Source: Deltaproteobacteria bacterium (GTDB lineage Bacteria; Desulfobacterota; Desulfobulbia; Desulfobulbales; Desulfobulbaceae). Taken from it: 39,977 nt of DNA. Below, one piece after another: positions 8,427 through 17,068 of the stretch. How positions within the stretch are numbered: the stretch's first letter is position 1; each line of letters begins with the position of its first letter. The stretch is from NCBI GenBank assembly GCA_024280455.1, contig JAJRQC010000068.1:1-39977 (forward strand). Direction: 5' to 3'. Both the position numbers and the translations under genes were made by a program. Under the pieces are notes generated by a model that saw only the letters and a program-made list of their open reading frames with translations, ran no database searches and was not told the origin of the DNA.

Positions 8427-9041
8427 ATGCGTAAAGAAAAAGATTTTTATTTTAACAAGGCGAAAAAAGACAACTACCCGGCCCGGTCGGTGTACAAACT
8501 CGAAGAGGCGCACAAGAAGTATCGGTTCTTGAAAAAGGGCAAGAGAATTCTTGATCTGGGCTGTCATCCGGGCAGCTGGAGTCTGTATACGGCACTTGAA
8601 ATCGGTCCTAAGGGAACCGTTGTCGGAGTGGATCTGCAGCACACCGAAATAGAGGGCCAAAAAGGCAATGCTGAAATCCACTGGCTCTGTTATGATGTCT
8701 ACTCCGAGGAGCTGGTGCAGGTCTTGACAAAACAGTGGCCGGGATTTCACGTGGTGCTCAGTGACATGGCACCTCGAACCACGGGCAGTCAGTATGCCGA
8801 TCATCAGCATTCGCTCAGGCTGTCCCGGCGGGTTCTGGAACTGGCGCGTATTTTTCTGCACCCAAAGGGATCCCTGTACTGCAAGGTTTTTCAAGGCGTG
8901 GATTTTCCGGAGTTCATCCAGGAGTGCAAGCCGTTGTTTGAGACCGTCAAGGTCGTAAAACCTGAGAGTTCCCGCAGGGAGAGTCGAGAGGTTTTTGTGT
9001 TGGGGCGCGGATTTAAACCACCTTCCCGCAAATCGGGTTAA
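8427..9041 (+). CDS. rlmE: 23S rRNA 2'-O-ribose methyltransferase RlmE (FtsJ/RrmJ)
   Basis: A 204-residue SAM-dependent methyltransferase that in other bacteria methylates U2552 of 23S rRNA in the 50S A-site loop. Visible motifs: RSVYKL with the first catalytic Lys, the SAM-binding loop ILDLGCHPGSW (His where many homologues have Ala), GVDLQ, SDMAP with the catalytic Asp, CKVFQG with the second Lys, and the terminal ESSRRESREVFVLGRGF with the catalytic Glu. The K-D-K-E tetrad is therefore complete. The N-terminus is about 14 residues shorter than the E. coli enzyme. The start codon directly follows a heptamer array rather than a Shine-Dalgarno. It lies between cca and yebC on the same strand. 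Confidence 0.9.
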   Translation: MRKEKDFYFNKAKKDNYPARSVYKLEEAHKKYRFLKKGKRILDLGCHPGSWSLYTALEIGPKGTVVGVDLQHTEIEGQKGNAEIHWLCYDVYSEELVQVLTKQWPGFHVVLSDMAPRTTGSQYADHQHSLRLSRRVLELARIFLHPKGSLYCKVFQGVDFPEFIQECKPLFETVKVVKPESSRRESREVFVLGRGFKPPSRKSG

Positions 9042-9108
9042 GCTGCGGATGGTTACGGGTTAGGAATCTGAACATATTGTATTTTTGGTATTTTTAAGGA
9101 GTTGAACA

Positions 9109-9858
9109 GTGTCAGGACATTCAAAGTGGAGCACCATTAAGCGAAAAAAGGGTGCCAATGATGCCAAGAGAGGGAAAATATTCACCAAGTTGATCAAGGA
9201 GATCACCATAGCGGCTCGAATGGGCGGCGGCGATCCCGACGGCAACCCAAGACTCAGGACTGCCGTTATCGCGGCAAAATCCGAGAATATGCCCAAGGAT
9301 AATATTGCCAGGGCGATTAAAAAGGGAACCGGTGACCTTGACGGCGCAGTCTACGAGGAAATTCTGTATGAGGGTTACGGCCCCGGCGGCATAGCGGTTC
9401 TGGTGGAGACCATGACCGACAATAAAAACCGGACCGTTGCCGATGTCCGTCATTTTTTTGCAAAAAGCGGCGGCAATCTCGGCGAGTCCGGCTGTGTGGC
9501 CTGGATGTTTGATAAAAAAGGCTCTATCACGGTTGATCGGGAAGGGGTCGACGAGGACGAACTGATGGATCTGGCCATTGAGGCCGGTGCAGAGGATGTA
9601 ATTGAAGATGAAACCACCTTTCAAATCCTGACCGAACCCGATGACTTCAGTGAAGTTGTGGAAAATCTTGAAAAGAGCGGCATCAAGTGTCTTGAGGCTT
9701 CAATTACCATGATTCCAAAGAACACGGTCGAGGTGGAGGCTGAGAAAACCGCCAGATCGTTGATGAAGCTGCTGGATAATCTTGAAGATAACGATGATGT
9801 CCAGAAGGTGCACGCCAACTTCGATATCTCCGATGAACTGATGGAAACCCTTTCTTAG
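9109..9858 (+). CDS. yebC: YebC/PmpR/TACO1 family protein
   Basis: A 249-residue protein of usual family length, opening with the diagnostic [27 protein letters not shown] and carrying the acidic C-terminal domains. The start is GTG 9109, with AAGGAG 8 nt upstream; the next internal Met would lose the conserved N-terminus. Family members were long annotated as transcriptional regulators, and more recent work ties them to translation of proline-rich stretches; this sequence cannot decide between the two. It is directly followed, with one base between, by ruvC, an arrangement common in bacteria. Confidence 0.95.
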   Translation: MSGHSKWSTIKRKKGANDAKRGKIFTKLIKEITIAARMGGGDPDGNPRLRTAVIAAKSENMPKDNIARAIKKGTGDLDGAVYEEILYEGYGPGGIAVLVETMTDNKNRTVADVRHFFAKSGGNLGESGCVAWMFDKKGSITVDREGVDEDELMDLAIEAGAEDVIEDETTFQILTEPDDFSEVVENLEKSGIKCLEASITMIPKNTVEVEAEKTARSLMKLLDNLEDNDDVQKVHANFDISDELMETLS

Positions 9859-9859
9859 G

Positions 9860-10345
9860 GTGAGGATTCTCGGTATTGATCCGGGCTCACGGATTACCGG
9901 CTATGGTGTTATTGACTGCCGGGGACCTGCGATCGGTTTTATCACCTGCGGTACCATTCGCATGCAGGCGGAAACCGATTTTTCCCGGCGCTTGTTTATG
10001 ATTTTTGAAGGATTGTGCAAGGTCATTGAAGAGCACCGGCCCGAGGTCGCGGCCGTGGAAGATTTGTTTGTGGCCCATAATCCCCGTTCCGCCCTTAAGT
10101 TGGGGCAGGCCCGGGGAGCGGCGATTGTAGCTGCCCGGCATGGGCAGTTGCCGGTTTTTGATTATACGCCGAGAAAGATCAAGCAGGCTGTGGCCGGGTA
10201 CGGACAGGCGGAAAAAAGCCAGATTCAGGAGATGGTCCGGGTTCTGCTTGAGCTCAGCGCCGTACCGACTTCGGATGCCGCCGATGCCCTTGCCGTGGCT
10301 CTCTGTCATGCAAATCATAGATATACAGTTCCCTTTGTCGATTAA
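9860..10345 (+). CDS. ruvC: Holliday junction resolvase RuvC
   Basis: A 161-residue endonuclease that cuts four-way junctions during recombinational repair. The RNase H-like acidic residues are present: Asp in ILGIDPGSRITGYG, Glu in AAVEDLF, and the C-terminal pair in TSDAADALAVALCH. YTPRKIKQAVAGYGQAEKSQ is the usual DNA-contact segment. The start is GTG 9860, one base after the yebC stop, so translation is probably coupled. It works with the RuvAB branch migration complex encoded next. Confidence 0.95.
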   Translation: MRILGIDPGSRITGYGVIDCRGPAIGFITCGTIRMQAETDFSRRLFMIFEGLCKVIEEHRPEVAAVEDLFVAHNPRSALKLGQARGAAIVAARHGQLPVFDYTPRKIKQAVAGYGQAEKSQIQEMVRVLLELSAVPTSDAADALAVALCHANHRYTVPFVD

Positions 10346-10361
10346 ATATTAACCGTTTTCA

Positions 10362-10389
10362 AACCCTAATCCCTAATCTCTAACCCCTG
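10362..10389 (+). repeat. Degenerate heptamer array upstream of ruvA
   Basis: Four units: AACCCTA, ATCCCTA, ATCTCTA, ACCCCTG. The array ends 4 nt before the ruvA ATG at 10394, with no Shine-Dalgarno visible. It is more degenerate than the other three arrays. Confidence 0.6.
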
Positions 10390-10393
10390 ATAT

Positions 10394-11008
10394 ATGATAG
10401 CTTCGCTCAGCGGAAAAATTTTCAATAAACAGATTGATTCCCTCATTCTTGATGTCGGCGGAGTCGGCTACGAGGTTATGATTTCCAGCCGGACCTATGA
10501 TGCGTTGCCGGCTGCGGGTGAAGATGCCTTTCTCCTGATCCGGACCAACGTACGGGAAGACGCCATTACCCTGTACGGATTTTGCGAGCAGGAGGAAAAA
10601 GATCTTTTTCTGCTGCTCAATTCCGTGTCCGGTATCGGGCCCAAACTTGCCCTCGGTATTCTTTCCGGGATCAGTGCCCCGGAGTTATGCCAGGCAATCA
10701 GCAGCAAGTATTTTGCCCGCTTGACCGCCCTGTCCGGGGTAGGAAAAAAGACCTCCCAGCGTCTCTGCGTTGAGCTAGGTGAAAAGGTCGGCGCCCTGTC
10801 CGGGGTGACCGGCATGCCGGGTGCTGCGGCTGAGGTGGAGGTTGAGGGTTTTGCCATGCAGGATGCGGTCTCGGCCCTGGTCAATCTTGGCTATCCCCGC
10901 AATACGGCCTGGCAGGCGCTCCGCTCCATTCAGCAGCGGGATCCCGAGGCGGCGGCACGGATGAAGGTTGAGGAGCTGCTCCGTCTTGCTCTGCAGGCCA
11001 TGGCCTGA
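10394..11008 (+). CDS. ruvA: Holliday junction DNA helicase subunit RuvA
   Basis: A 204-residue junction-binding protein. It has the N-terminal OB fold (MIASLSGKIFNK, LDVGGVGYEV, TLYGFCEQEEKDLF), two helix-hairpin-helix motifs (VSGIGPKLALGIL and LSGVGKKTSQRLCVEL), and a C-terminal RuvB-contact domain (DAVSALVNLGY). It tetramerises on the junction and loads RuvB. The gene sits between ruvC and ruvB, with 21-30 nt to ruvB. The start codon follows a heptamer repeat array. Confidence 0.95.
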   Translation: MIASLSGKIFNKQIDSLILDVGGVGYEVMISSRTYDALPAAGEDAFLLIRTNVREDAITLYGFCEQEEKDLFLLLNSVSGIGPKLALGILSGISAPELCQAISSKYFARLTALSGVGKKTSQRLCVELGEKVGALSGVTGMPGAAAEVEVEGFAMQDAVSALVNLGYPRNTAWQALRSIQQRDPEAAARMKVEELLRLALQAMA

Positions 11009-11038
11009 TGTTTTTTCCCGCAACCCAGGATGCCAGCG

Positions 11039-12094
11039 ATGAACCATGAAGAGGAAATAACCGGTAAACGTCTTGTTACCGGAGATGAGCAGACTGGAGA
11101 TACGGCGCCGGGTATTGATATCCGTCCACGTCGTCTTGACCAGTATATCGGTCAGGAGCAGCTCAAGCAGAGTCTGCGCATTTTTATCCAGGCTGCCCGC
11201 CAGCGCGGAGAGGCCCTGGATCACGTTCTTTTTCATGGTTTTCCCGGCCTGGGTAAGACCACCATGGCCTACATTATCGCCAATGAAATGGAGGCCGGGA
11301 TCAAGGCCACCTCAGGGCCGGTCATTGAAAAAGCGGGCGATCTGGCTGCCATCCTCACCAGTCTCCAGGCCGGAGACGTTCTGTTTATTGATGAAATTCA
11401 CCGCTTGAACCATGTCGTCGAGGAGATTCTCTATCCGGCCATGGAAGATTACCAGCTCGATCTGATTATCGGCCAGGGGCCGGGTGCGCGCTCGATTAAA
11501 ATGGATCTGCCCAGATTTACTCTGGTCGGTGCGACCACCCGTACCGGTTTGCTGACCCCGCCGCTTCGCGACCGTTTCGGGGTTATTCTCCGGCTGGAGT
11601 TTTACAGCCCCGAGGAGCTGGTGCTGATTGTCAAACGCTCGGCTGAACTCTTCGGGATCAGGATTGATGATGAAGGCGCTCTGGAACTCGGCCGTCGGTC
11701 CCGGGGGACGCCTCGTATTGCCAACCGGCTGTTGCGCCGGGTGCGGGATTTGTCCGAGGTCGGTGGCCATGCGGTTATATCCCGCGCCGTGGCCGATGAT
11801 GCCCTCAACATGCTGGCTGTGGACCGGTTTGGCCTTGATGAAATGGACCGGCGTATCCTGTTGACCCTGATCGATAAATTTCAAGGCGGTCCCATCGGGC
11901 TGGATACCCTGGCCACCGCCGTCTGTGAGGAGAAAAATACCCTGGAAGATGTATATGAACCCTTTCTTATCCAGTCCGGTTTTCTGGTTCGTACCCCCAG
12001 AGGACGAATGGCGACCGTAAACGCCTACGAGCATTTTGACCGGCCGGTGCATACTCCCGGAGTGCGCCAGCCCGGGTTGTTTGATCAGGAGTAA
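11039..12094 (+). CDS. ruvB: Holliday junction branch migration ATPase RuvB
   Basis: An AAA+ motor of about 351 residues that drives branch migration with RuvA. Motifs: [15 protein letters not shown], Walker [10 protein letters not shown], Walker [10 protein letters not shown], sensor 1 [19 protein letters not shown] with the arginine finger, and the C-terminal winged helix ending [17 protein letters not shown] prefer ATG 11039 because AGGA (11027-11030) lies 8 nt upstream. The in-frame ATG at 11030, three residues longer, would have no room for a ribosome site. The operon continues to panB. Confidence 0.95.
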   Translation: MNHEEEITGKRLVTGDEQTGDTAPGIDIRPRRLDQYIGQEQLKQSLRIFIQAARQRGEALDHVLFHGFPGLGKTTMAYIIANEMEAGIKATSGPVIEKAGDLAAILTSLQAGDVLFIDEIHRLNHVVEEILYPAMEDYQLDLIIGQGPGARSIKMDLPRFTLVGATTRTGLLTPPLRDRFGVILRLEFYSPEELVLIVKRSAELFGIRIDDEGALELGRRSRGTPRIANRLLRRVRDLSEVGGHAVISRAVADDALNMLAVDRFGLDEMDRRILLTLIDKFQGGPIGLDTLATAVCEEKNTLEDVYEPFLIQSGFLVRTPRGRMATVNAYEHFDRPVHTPGVRQPGLFDQE

Positions 12095-12115
12095 AAAGGA
12101 GACAGGAGCGAGGAA

Positions 12116-12952
12116 ATGGCTGGAAAACGAACGGTTAAAGACATCCTGTTGATGAAAGGCGGGCAGCGAAAAATCTCCATGCTGACCGCCTATGATGCGC
12201 CCATGGCCGCACTTCTTGATCAGAGCGGAATTGATATTCTCCTGGTGGGCGATTCGTTGGGCATGGTCGTTCTCGGGCTTGATTCAACGGTGCCGGTGAC
12301 CATGGAACAGATGCTGCACCATGCGGCCGCCGTTCGCCGTGGGGCGGCAAATGCGCTTGTGATCGGAGACATGCCCTTTGGCTCCTATCTGGTTGATGTC
12401 CGGGAAACCGTCCGCAATGGCGCCCGTTTTCTCAAAGAGGCCGGCTGTGACGGGGTCAAACTTGAAGGTGGAGAGAGTATCTGCGATGAGGTTCGGGCCC
12501 TTGTCCGGGCCGGGATTCCGGTTATGGGCCATCTCGGCCTGACCCCGCAGACCGCCGGTCAGCTCGGCGGCTTCAAGGTCCAGGGCAAGAGCCTGGAGGC
12601 AGGCCGAAAAATGCTGGCCGATGCCCGGGCCCTGGAAGAAGCCGGCGCCTTCAGCCTGGTGCTTGAGTGCGTACCGGCTCCGCTGGCCGAGGTCGTTACC
12701 CGTGGAATCTCCATCCCGACTTTTGGTATCGGGGCCGGTCCGCACTGCGACGGTCAGGTGCTGGTCACCAATGACATGCTCGGCCTGTTTGAAAAATTTA
12801 CGCCGGGATTTGTAAAGAAATATATTGATCTTGCTCCGCAGATGAAAGAGGCGATCACTGCCTTTCAAGACGAAATATCTTCCGGCATGTTTCCCGCCCC
12901 GGAGCATTCCTTTGCCTCGGATGAGGATTTCAGCTCTCTGCTGGAGGATTGA
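12116..12952 (+). CDS. panB: 3-methyl-2-oxobutanoate hydroxymethyltransferase (PanB)
   Basis: A 278-residue TIM-barrel enzyme making ketopantoate from 2-oxoisovalerate and methylene-tetrahydrofolate, the first committed step to pantothenate and coenzyme A. Conserved stretches: MLTAYDAPMAALLDQSGIDILLVGDSLGMV with the Mg-binding Asp, the GDMPFGSY loop, VKLEGG, PVMGHLGLTPQ with the catalytic Glu further on in LVLECVP, and GIGAGPHCDGQVLV. The ribosome site GGAG lies ahead of ATG 12116. It is 21 nt behind ruvB and probably shares its transcript. panC is not in the window. Confidence 0.95.
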   Translation: MAGKRTVKDILLMKGGQRKISMLTAYDAPMAALLDQSGIDILLVGDSLGMVVLGLDSTVPVTMEQMLHHAAAVRRGAANALVIGDMPFGSYLVDVRETVRNGARFLKEAGCDGVKLEGGESICDEVRALVRAGIPVMGHLGLTPQTAGQLGGFKVQGKSLEAGRKMLADARALEEAGAFSLVLECVPAPLAEVVTRGISIPTFGIGAGPHCDGQVLVTNDMLGLFEKFTPGFVKKYIDLAPQMKEAITAFQDEISSGMFPAPEHSFASDEDFSSLLED

Positions 12953-13134
12953 CCGCCCTTTACCCTGCTTCAATTCTCGCATTTCTTACAGCTGAGTTTC
13001 AGGCTGCCCTTTTGTGTAATCAGAGAAAATCCATACCGGCTGGTCTCCGGCCGGAGGGCTGTCTCCCAATCCTTTTGAGGGAAAAGCATCGTCCCGGTCC
13101 GAACCTGTCTGGGCCTCCTTCTCCCTGTTTGTTA

Positions 13135-13163
13135 TTTACAGCGGAGTTTCGGCAGGATATAGA
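13135..13163 (+). promoter_or_regulatory. Sigma70-like promoter upstream of the M6 protease
   Basis: TTTACA (13135-13140) and TATAGA (13158-13163) are spaced 17 bp, 5/6 and 4/6 matches to consensus. They lie in the 280-bp non-coding gap after panB. Initiation near 13170 would give a leader of about 63 nt. Confidence 0.5.
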
Positions 13164-13232
13164 TTATAGATGTGTTCAGGAGACAGTCTTTTACATCACG
13201 GAGCAATACGATAACCTGAGGAGGACCATGCA

Positions 13233-15467
13233 ATGAGTGTTCTGATTGGAGAGATGATCGTATGTGGACAACGCACGGGTGGTGAAGTACAGTTACGGAT
13301 TTTCGGTGACGAATTTTATGCGCGGTATGAGACCCCTGACGGCTATACCGTAGTCTTTGATAAAGACTACGGCGGCTATTGCTACGCCCTGCTTGCGGCC
13401 GGGAGATTTGTCTCAAGCGGGGTGCCGATAGGCAAACCTCTGCCCGCCGGTTTGCGGAAACATCTCAAAGAAGCCCCGGAGGTGCGCAATGAAAAATTCG
13501 CACAAAACTACAGCCTGTTCCGGGCGCCGGAGATTGATCCTGATTCCAGCGGCACCCGTACCCTGGGCCCGGATGGAGGGTTGCTGGACGGGCGGAAATT
13601 AAACCAGGGCACTGTTCGCGGTCTCACCATTCTGGTTGATTTTGATGACGTTACAACCGCGATTTCCCGCGAAGCCGTTTATGAGATGTTTAATGAAACC
13701 GGCTATACCGCCAACGGGAACTACTGTTCGGTCAACGAGTATTTCAAGATCATCTCCAGCGGTAAACTCAACTATGTGAACATGGTCGTCGGGCCGGTGA
13801 AGCTGTCAAAGCCCCGGAGCTATTATATCAGTAACCTGCTGGTCAGAGAGGCGCTTGATATCGCGGTTAACCGGTTCAATGTCGATCTTGCCGACTTTGA
13901 TTCGCGCGGTGAGGGTATTGTCGATGCGATCAATATTCTCTATGCCGGAAACTCACAGTATAACGGCCAGCTCTGGCCCCACAATTCCGTGGCCGGGTAT
14001 CGATACGGTTCGGTTCGCACTCATTATTATCAGCTCACCGGGCTGGGCATGCATCCGGTCGACTTGCGGATTGGAACGATCTGTCATGAGAACGGCCATC
14101 TGCTCTGCCGCTTCCCGGACATGTATGATTACGGTAAACGTGACGGTGACTCTGAAAAAAGCCAGGGCATCGGCTGCTACTGTCTGATGGGCTCGGGAAA
14201 CCATCTCAACGACCGCCGCACGCCCTCTCCGGTGTGTTCATACCTGCGCCAGCTTGCCGGCTGGGTCGATACGGTCGTCCTGCTTGACTCTCCGGGGAAA
14301 TTCATTGCCGGGCACGGCGCCTACGATACGGTCTGGAAGTATGAGACCACCATTCCCAATGAATACTTTATGGTTGAGAATCGCAGTCGAATTGGCCTGG
14401 ATGCCTATCTGCCGGCAAGCGGGCTGGCGGTCTACCACTGTGATACGCTTGGTTCCAACGAATGGCAGAGCGGTACCCGCAACAACCACTACCAGTGTGC
14501 GCTTCTTCAGGCCGACGGCAGTCTTGATCTTGAGAATAACCGGAATGCCGGGGATGCAACCGATTTATTCAGCGAAGTATCCGGAGTTGCGCTTTCAGAT
14601 GCAACACCCCCTTCTTCCCGAATGTGGAACGGCACCGATTCCGGCCTGATGCTCTCGGAAATAGACGGGGCCGGGCAGGATATGAGCTTTACGGTCGGAG
14701 AACCGCGCGATCAGCCGGTTGTCGAACTCGAAACCTCGCCCAATTTGCTTATTCCGGATAACAACCCGGATGGGGTGACCAGTATTTTGAGCGTCGGCTC
14801 TTTTGGGGAACTTGTTGATATCTCGGTGAAGGTCGAGATTATCCACAGCTGGATCAGCGACTTGAAGGTAACGCTGGTTGCACCGGACGGCACTGAAGTC
14901 GTGCTGCACAATCACCAGGGCGCTGACGGCGATGACATTTCTACGGTTTACACTGCTGCAACCGCACCTGAGCTGACAAATCTTAATGGCGGGGAGATCC
15001 AGGGTATCTGGTCGCTGGTCGTGGTTGATACCGCCTCGCAGGATGTCGGTCGGCTTGTGCGCTGGGGCCTTGTCATTGGCTATCAAAAGAGTTCAGACAG
15101 GGTAATGGAGAGTGCCGATCCTGATCTTGCCATTCCTGATGCCGACCCGCAGGGGATAGCCAGTGTCATTCAGGTTCAACAGGGCGGCAAGGTGAGAGAT
15201 ATCGTGGTCGGCATTGATATCAGGCATACCTATATCGGTGACCTGCGAGTGGATCTTGTCTCGCCTTCGGGACAGGTTGTGCGGCTGCATGATCAGACCG
15301 GAGGGTCGACCGATAATCTCAAACGGTCCTATGATACAACCTCGACCCCGGGTCTTGGTGATTTTATCGGCCTGTCGATGCAGGGGGACTGGCAGTTGCA
15401 GGTACGTGATCTGGCCTCTCTGGATACCGGGACGCTTGCCGCCTGGTCGCTCACCCTTGAATATTGA
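13233..15467 (+). CDS. M6-family (immune inhibitor A-like) metalloprotease with two P-domains
   Basis: A 744-residue zinc protease. The N-terminal region (about 1-90) contains GDEFYARYETPDGYTVV, typical of the M6 propeptide region. The catalytic domain has HENGH (285-289) followed by the FPDMYDYG motif, matching the family's HExGHxxGxPD-type zinc site; VENRSRIGLDAYLPASGLAVYH is also family-typical. Two proprotein-convertase P-like beta domains follow (about 505-617 and 625-744), each beginning with LxIPDxxPxG and ending with a WxLxVxD then WxLxIxY pattern. There is no signal peptide, and an in-frame stop 24 nt upstream of ATG 13233 rules out a longer start. The ribosome site GGAGG is good. 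Either it stays in the cytoplasm or export is non-classical. Confidence 0.88.
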   Translation: MSVLIGEMIVCGQRTGGEVQLRIFGDEFYARYETPDGYTVVFDKDYGGYCYALLAAGRFVSSGVPIGKPLPAGLRKHLKEAPEVRNEKFAQNYSLFRAPEIDPDSSGTRTLGPDGGLLDGRKLNQGTVRGLTILVDFDDVTTAISREAVYEMFNETGYTANGNYCSVNEYFKIISSGKLNYVNMVVGPVKLSKPRSYYISNLLVREALDIAVNRFNVDLADFDSRGEGIVDAINILYAGNSQYNGQLWPHNSVAGYRYGSVRTHYYQLTGLGMHPVDLRIGTICHENGHLLCRFPDMYDYGKRDGDSEKSQGIGCYCLMGSGNHLNDRRTPSPVCSYLRQLAGWVDTVVLLDSPGKFIAGHGAYDTVWKYETTIPNEYFMVENRSRIGLDAYLPASGLAVYHCDTLGSNEWQSGTRNNHYQCALLQADGSLDLENNRNAGDATDLFSEVSGVALSDATPPSSRMWNGTDSGLMLSEIDGAGQDMSFTVGEPRDQPVVELETSPNLLIPDNNPDGVTSILSVGSFGELVDISVKVEIIHSWISDLKVTLVAPDGTEVVLHNHQGADGDDISTVYTAATAPELTNLNGGEIQGIWSLVVVDTASQDVGRLVRWGLVIGYQKSSDRVMESADPDLAIPDADPQGIASVIQVQQGGKVRDIVVGIDIRHTYIGDLRVDLVSPSGQVVRLHDQTGGSTDNLKRSYDTTSTPGLGDFIGLSMQGDWQLQVRDLASLDTGTLAAWSLTLEY

Positions 15468-15496
15468 ACGTTGGCGGTATGGTAAGAGGGAAAAGA

Positions 15497-15525
15497 GCGG
15501 TTAAGGGTATAATGCCCTTAACCGC
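15497..15525. terminator. 11-bp perfect hairpin between convergent genes
   Basis: GCGGTTAAGGG and CCCTTAACCGC are separated by a 7-nt loop (TATAATG), 30 nt after the M6 protease stop. The position between convergent genes suggests a bidirectional terminator, though no clear U-tract follows on the + strand. Confidence 0.5.
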
Positions 15526-16293
15526 AATTCCGCCTGAACTCCGGACTGATACGTTTGCGTCCGTACCGGTTTATTTCAACCCGAGTTTCCGGCCCGTCTT
15601 TTTCAGGGCTGCCCTGACGGCTGATTTTTTTTTCGTACTCTTCAGGCAGGTTCCCGGTAATAGCCTTAAATGTGTTCCGGAGAGACTTGAGTTCCGGTCC
15701 GGAGGCGATTTTTGCATCTTCACTGAGATTTTGCAGTGCAACCACGTATTCGGCAACAGAGACAAACCGGATCCCGTGCCCTTGCGGTTGTGAGCCGATT
15801 CCGGGAATTCATAGTCCACAACCCCGTGTCCTGCCAGATGCAGAATGCCGAATTTTTCCGTCATCATTCGGGAGAGGATCTCGGCCCCTGTTTTCCGGAT
15901 CAACAGATTTTCCCCCTTAACCTTCACCCCGCTGTGTTCAAGCACCTGGGCCACCCCCAGCGCCTCTTTCTGCGCTCCGGACAGTTCCGGGAACAGGCTG
16001 TTTGACCCGGGAAACGGGTCTCCTGCGATCAGGGCGTTCAGGTCGGAACAGATATGGGCCCGTGTCCGTCCGCCCTCTCCCTCTGTTATTGTCTCCTTGC
16101 CGACAACTGCGTCAGCAAATTCTATGTTTCGTCTGCATTCAAGCAGGGCGTATTGGGTATCTGCATGTCCGGCAAGCGTAGAAGACAACCTCGGGGTCAA
16201 GTTTGACTTTGAACAGTTCTTCTTCGGGCTCCAGGTGATATTTTTTTCTTTGCCCCACTTTTCTCCCCTTTTATATTTCCTGATATTTTTCAC
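15518..16293 (-). pseudogene. Remnant of a CHAT-domain (caspase-like) protein gene
   Basis: One frame (16293-15571) encodes a recognisable part of a CHAT peptidase domain: ALIAGDPFPGSNSLFPELSGAQKEALGVAQVLEHSG, then FGILHLAGHG, with the candidate catalytic His in the last motif. Beyond DYEFPES this frame loses sense and a second frame (15745-15518, with coding-like VSVAEYVVALQNLSEDA just before it) takes over, implying a frameshift near 15.75-15.79 kb. The downstream block with the catalytic Cys that CHAT domains need is absent. Further up, a third frame around 16.20-16.25 kb (KKYHLEPEEELFKVKLDPEVV) also looks like decayed coding sequence. The rest up to 16.5 kb is AT-rich and non-coding. I conclude a decayed, inactive gene. 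Confidence 0.6.
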
Positions 16294-16492
16294 CTCAAGA
16301 TTGATATTTTTTATTTCCTTTGATAACAGTATGTTATTTTTTTATTGCTTGGGAGCAGTGGTTTTTCCGTTGATTATTTCGTTCGGTTTACGGGCTTCCT
16401 CTTGTGGTTCCTGTACGTTTGGCACTACTATATATAGTGGTATTTTTTCGGCAGCTACCTTCTCAACTTCTTGATTTTCTGTTTCTTTTTCC

Positions 16493-16521
16493 TTGACTCC
16501 GGGGGGGACTTGAGCTACAAC
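16493..16521 (+). promoter_or_regulatory. Promoter of the dcw cluster (Pmra)
   Basis: TTGACT (16493-16498) and TACAAC (16516-16521) have an exact 17-bp spacer, 5/6 and 4/6 matches. The predicted start near 16528 lies immediately before the MraZ box, as expected for MraZ autoregulation. Confidence 0.6.
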
Positions 16522-16530
16522 AAAAGTTAA

Positions 16531-16555
16531 GTGGTGCAGAGTGGTTTAAAGTGGA
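16531..16555 (+). promoter_or_regulatory. MraZ operator: three GTGG repeats at 10-bp spacing
   Basis: GTGGT, GTGGT and GTGGA start at 16531, 16541 and 16551. MraZ of E. coli is known to bind TGGGN repeats separated by 5 nt in the same promoter-proximal place; here the third G of the core is T, T and A. The repeats lie just downstream of the predicted start point and about 60 nt before mraZ, so MraZ bound here should repress the cluster (inference). Confidence 0.7.
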
Positions 16556-16615
16556 TGTAAATTTTGTAGCCGTCCTTTTCTCATTGGTGACACGTTGAAA
16601 CAGCAGGTCTCGTCG

Positions 16616-17062
16616 TTGCGATTTCGCAGCCGATCGGAACATACCCTGGATACCAAGGGGAGGCTCAATATCCCGAGTCGTTTTCGCGAGGTGTTATGTG
16701 AGGAATATACCGAGACGGTGGTGGTGACGAACTGGCATAAAAGTTTGAAGGCCTTTCCCGTTGCGGTCTGGGAAGAGCTCGAAGAAAAACTCCAGACCGA
16801 GGGCCGCATGCAGCCCGGTATGGGCGATTTTGTCCGTTACGTCATTTCCGGCGTCACGGAATGCACCCTGGATAAACAAAAACGTATCCTGCTGCCCGCT
16901 CCCCTGCGAAATGAGTTCAATATCGGTAAGGAAGTCGTGTTGAACGGGATGCTGGATCATTTTGAGATATGGGACAAGGCGGCCTGGCAGCTGGAAAGCC
17001 GGCGTACCCGGGAACGGTTTGCGGATTTTGAGCCCGGCTTGTCATCTCTTGGTATTTTGTAG
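16616..17062 (+). CDS. mraZ: Transcriptional regulator MraZ
   Basis: A 148-residue protein with two AbrB-like SpoVT repeats: FRSRSEHTLDTKGRLNIPSRFREVL and, in the second half, CTLDKQKRILLPAPLRNEF, each holding the DxxGR-like DNA-contact pattern. The family N-terminus (MFRG...) aligns with RFRS, so I chose TTG 16616, which has AGCAGG 8 nt upstream. A TTG at 16595 would add seven unconserved residues. It is the first gene of the division cluster, and its operator-like repeats lie in its own leader. The stop is TAG, and rsmH begins 6 nt later. Confidence 0.9.
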   Translation: MRFRSRSEHTLDTKGRLNIPSRFREVLCEEYTETVVVTNWHKSLKAFPVAVWEELEEKLQTEGRMQPGMGDFVRYVISGVTECTLDKQKRILLPAPLRNEFNIGKEVVLNGMLDHFEIWDKAAWQLESRRTRERFADFEPGLSSLGIL

Positions 17063-17068
17063 CTGATT

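Noticed and set aside
12949-13236. 95-codon ORF between panB and the M6 protease
   Set aside because: It overlaps the panB end, has no ribosome site, and the sequence contains a promoter-like element; it looks like a chance frame.
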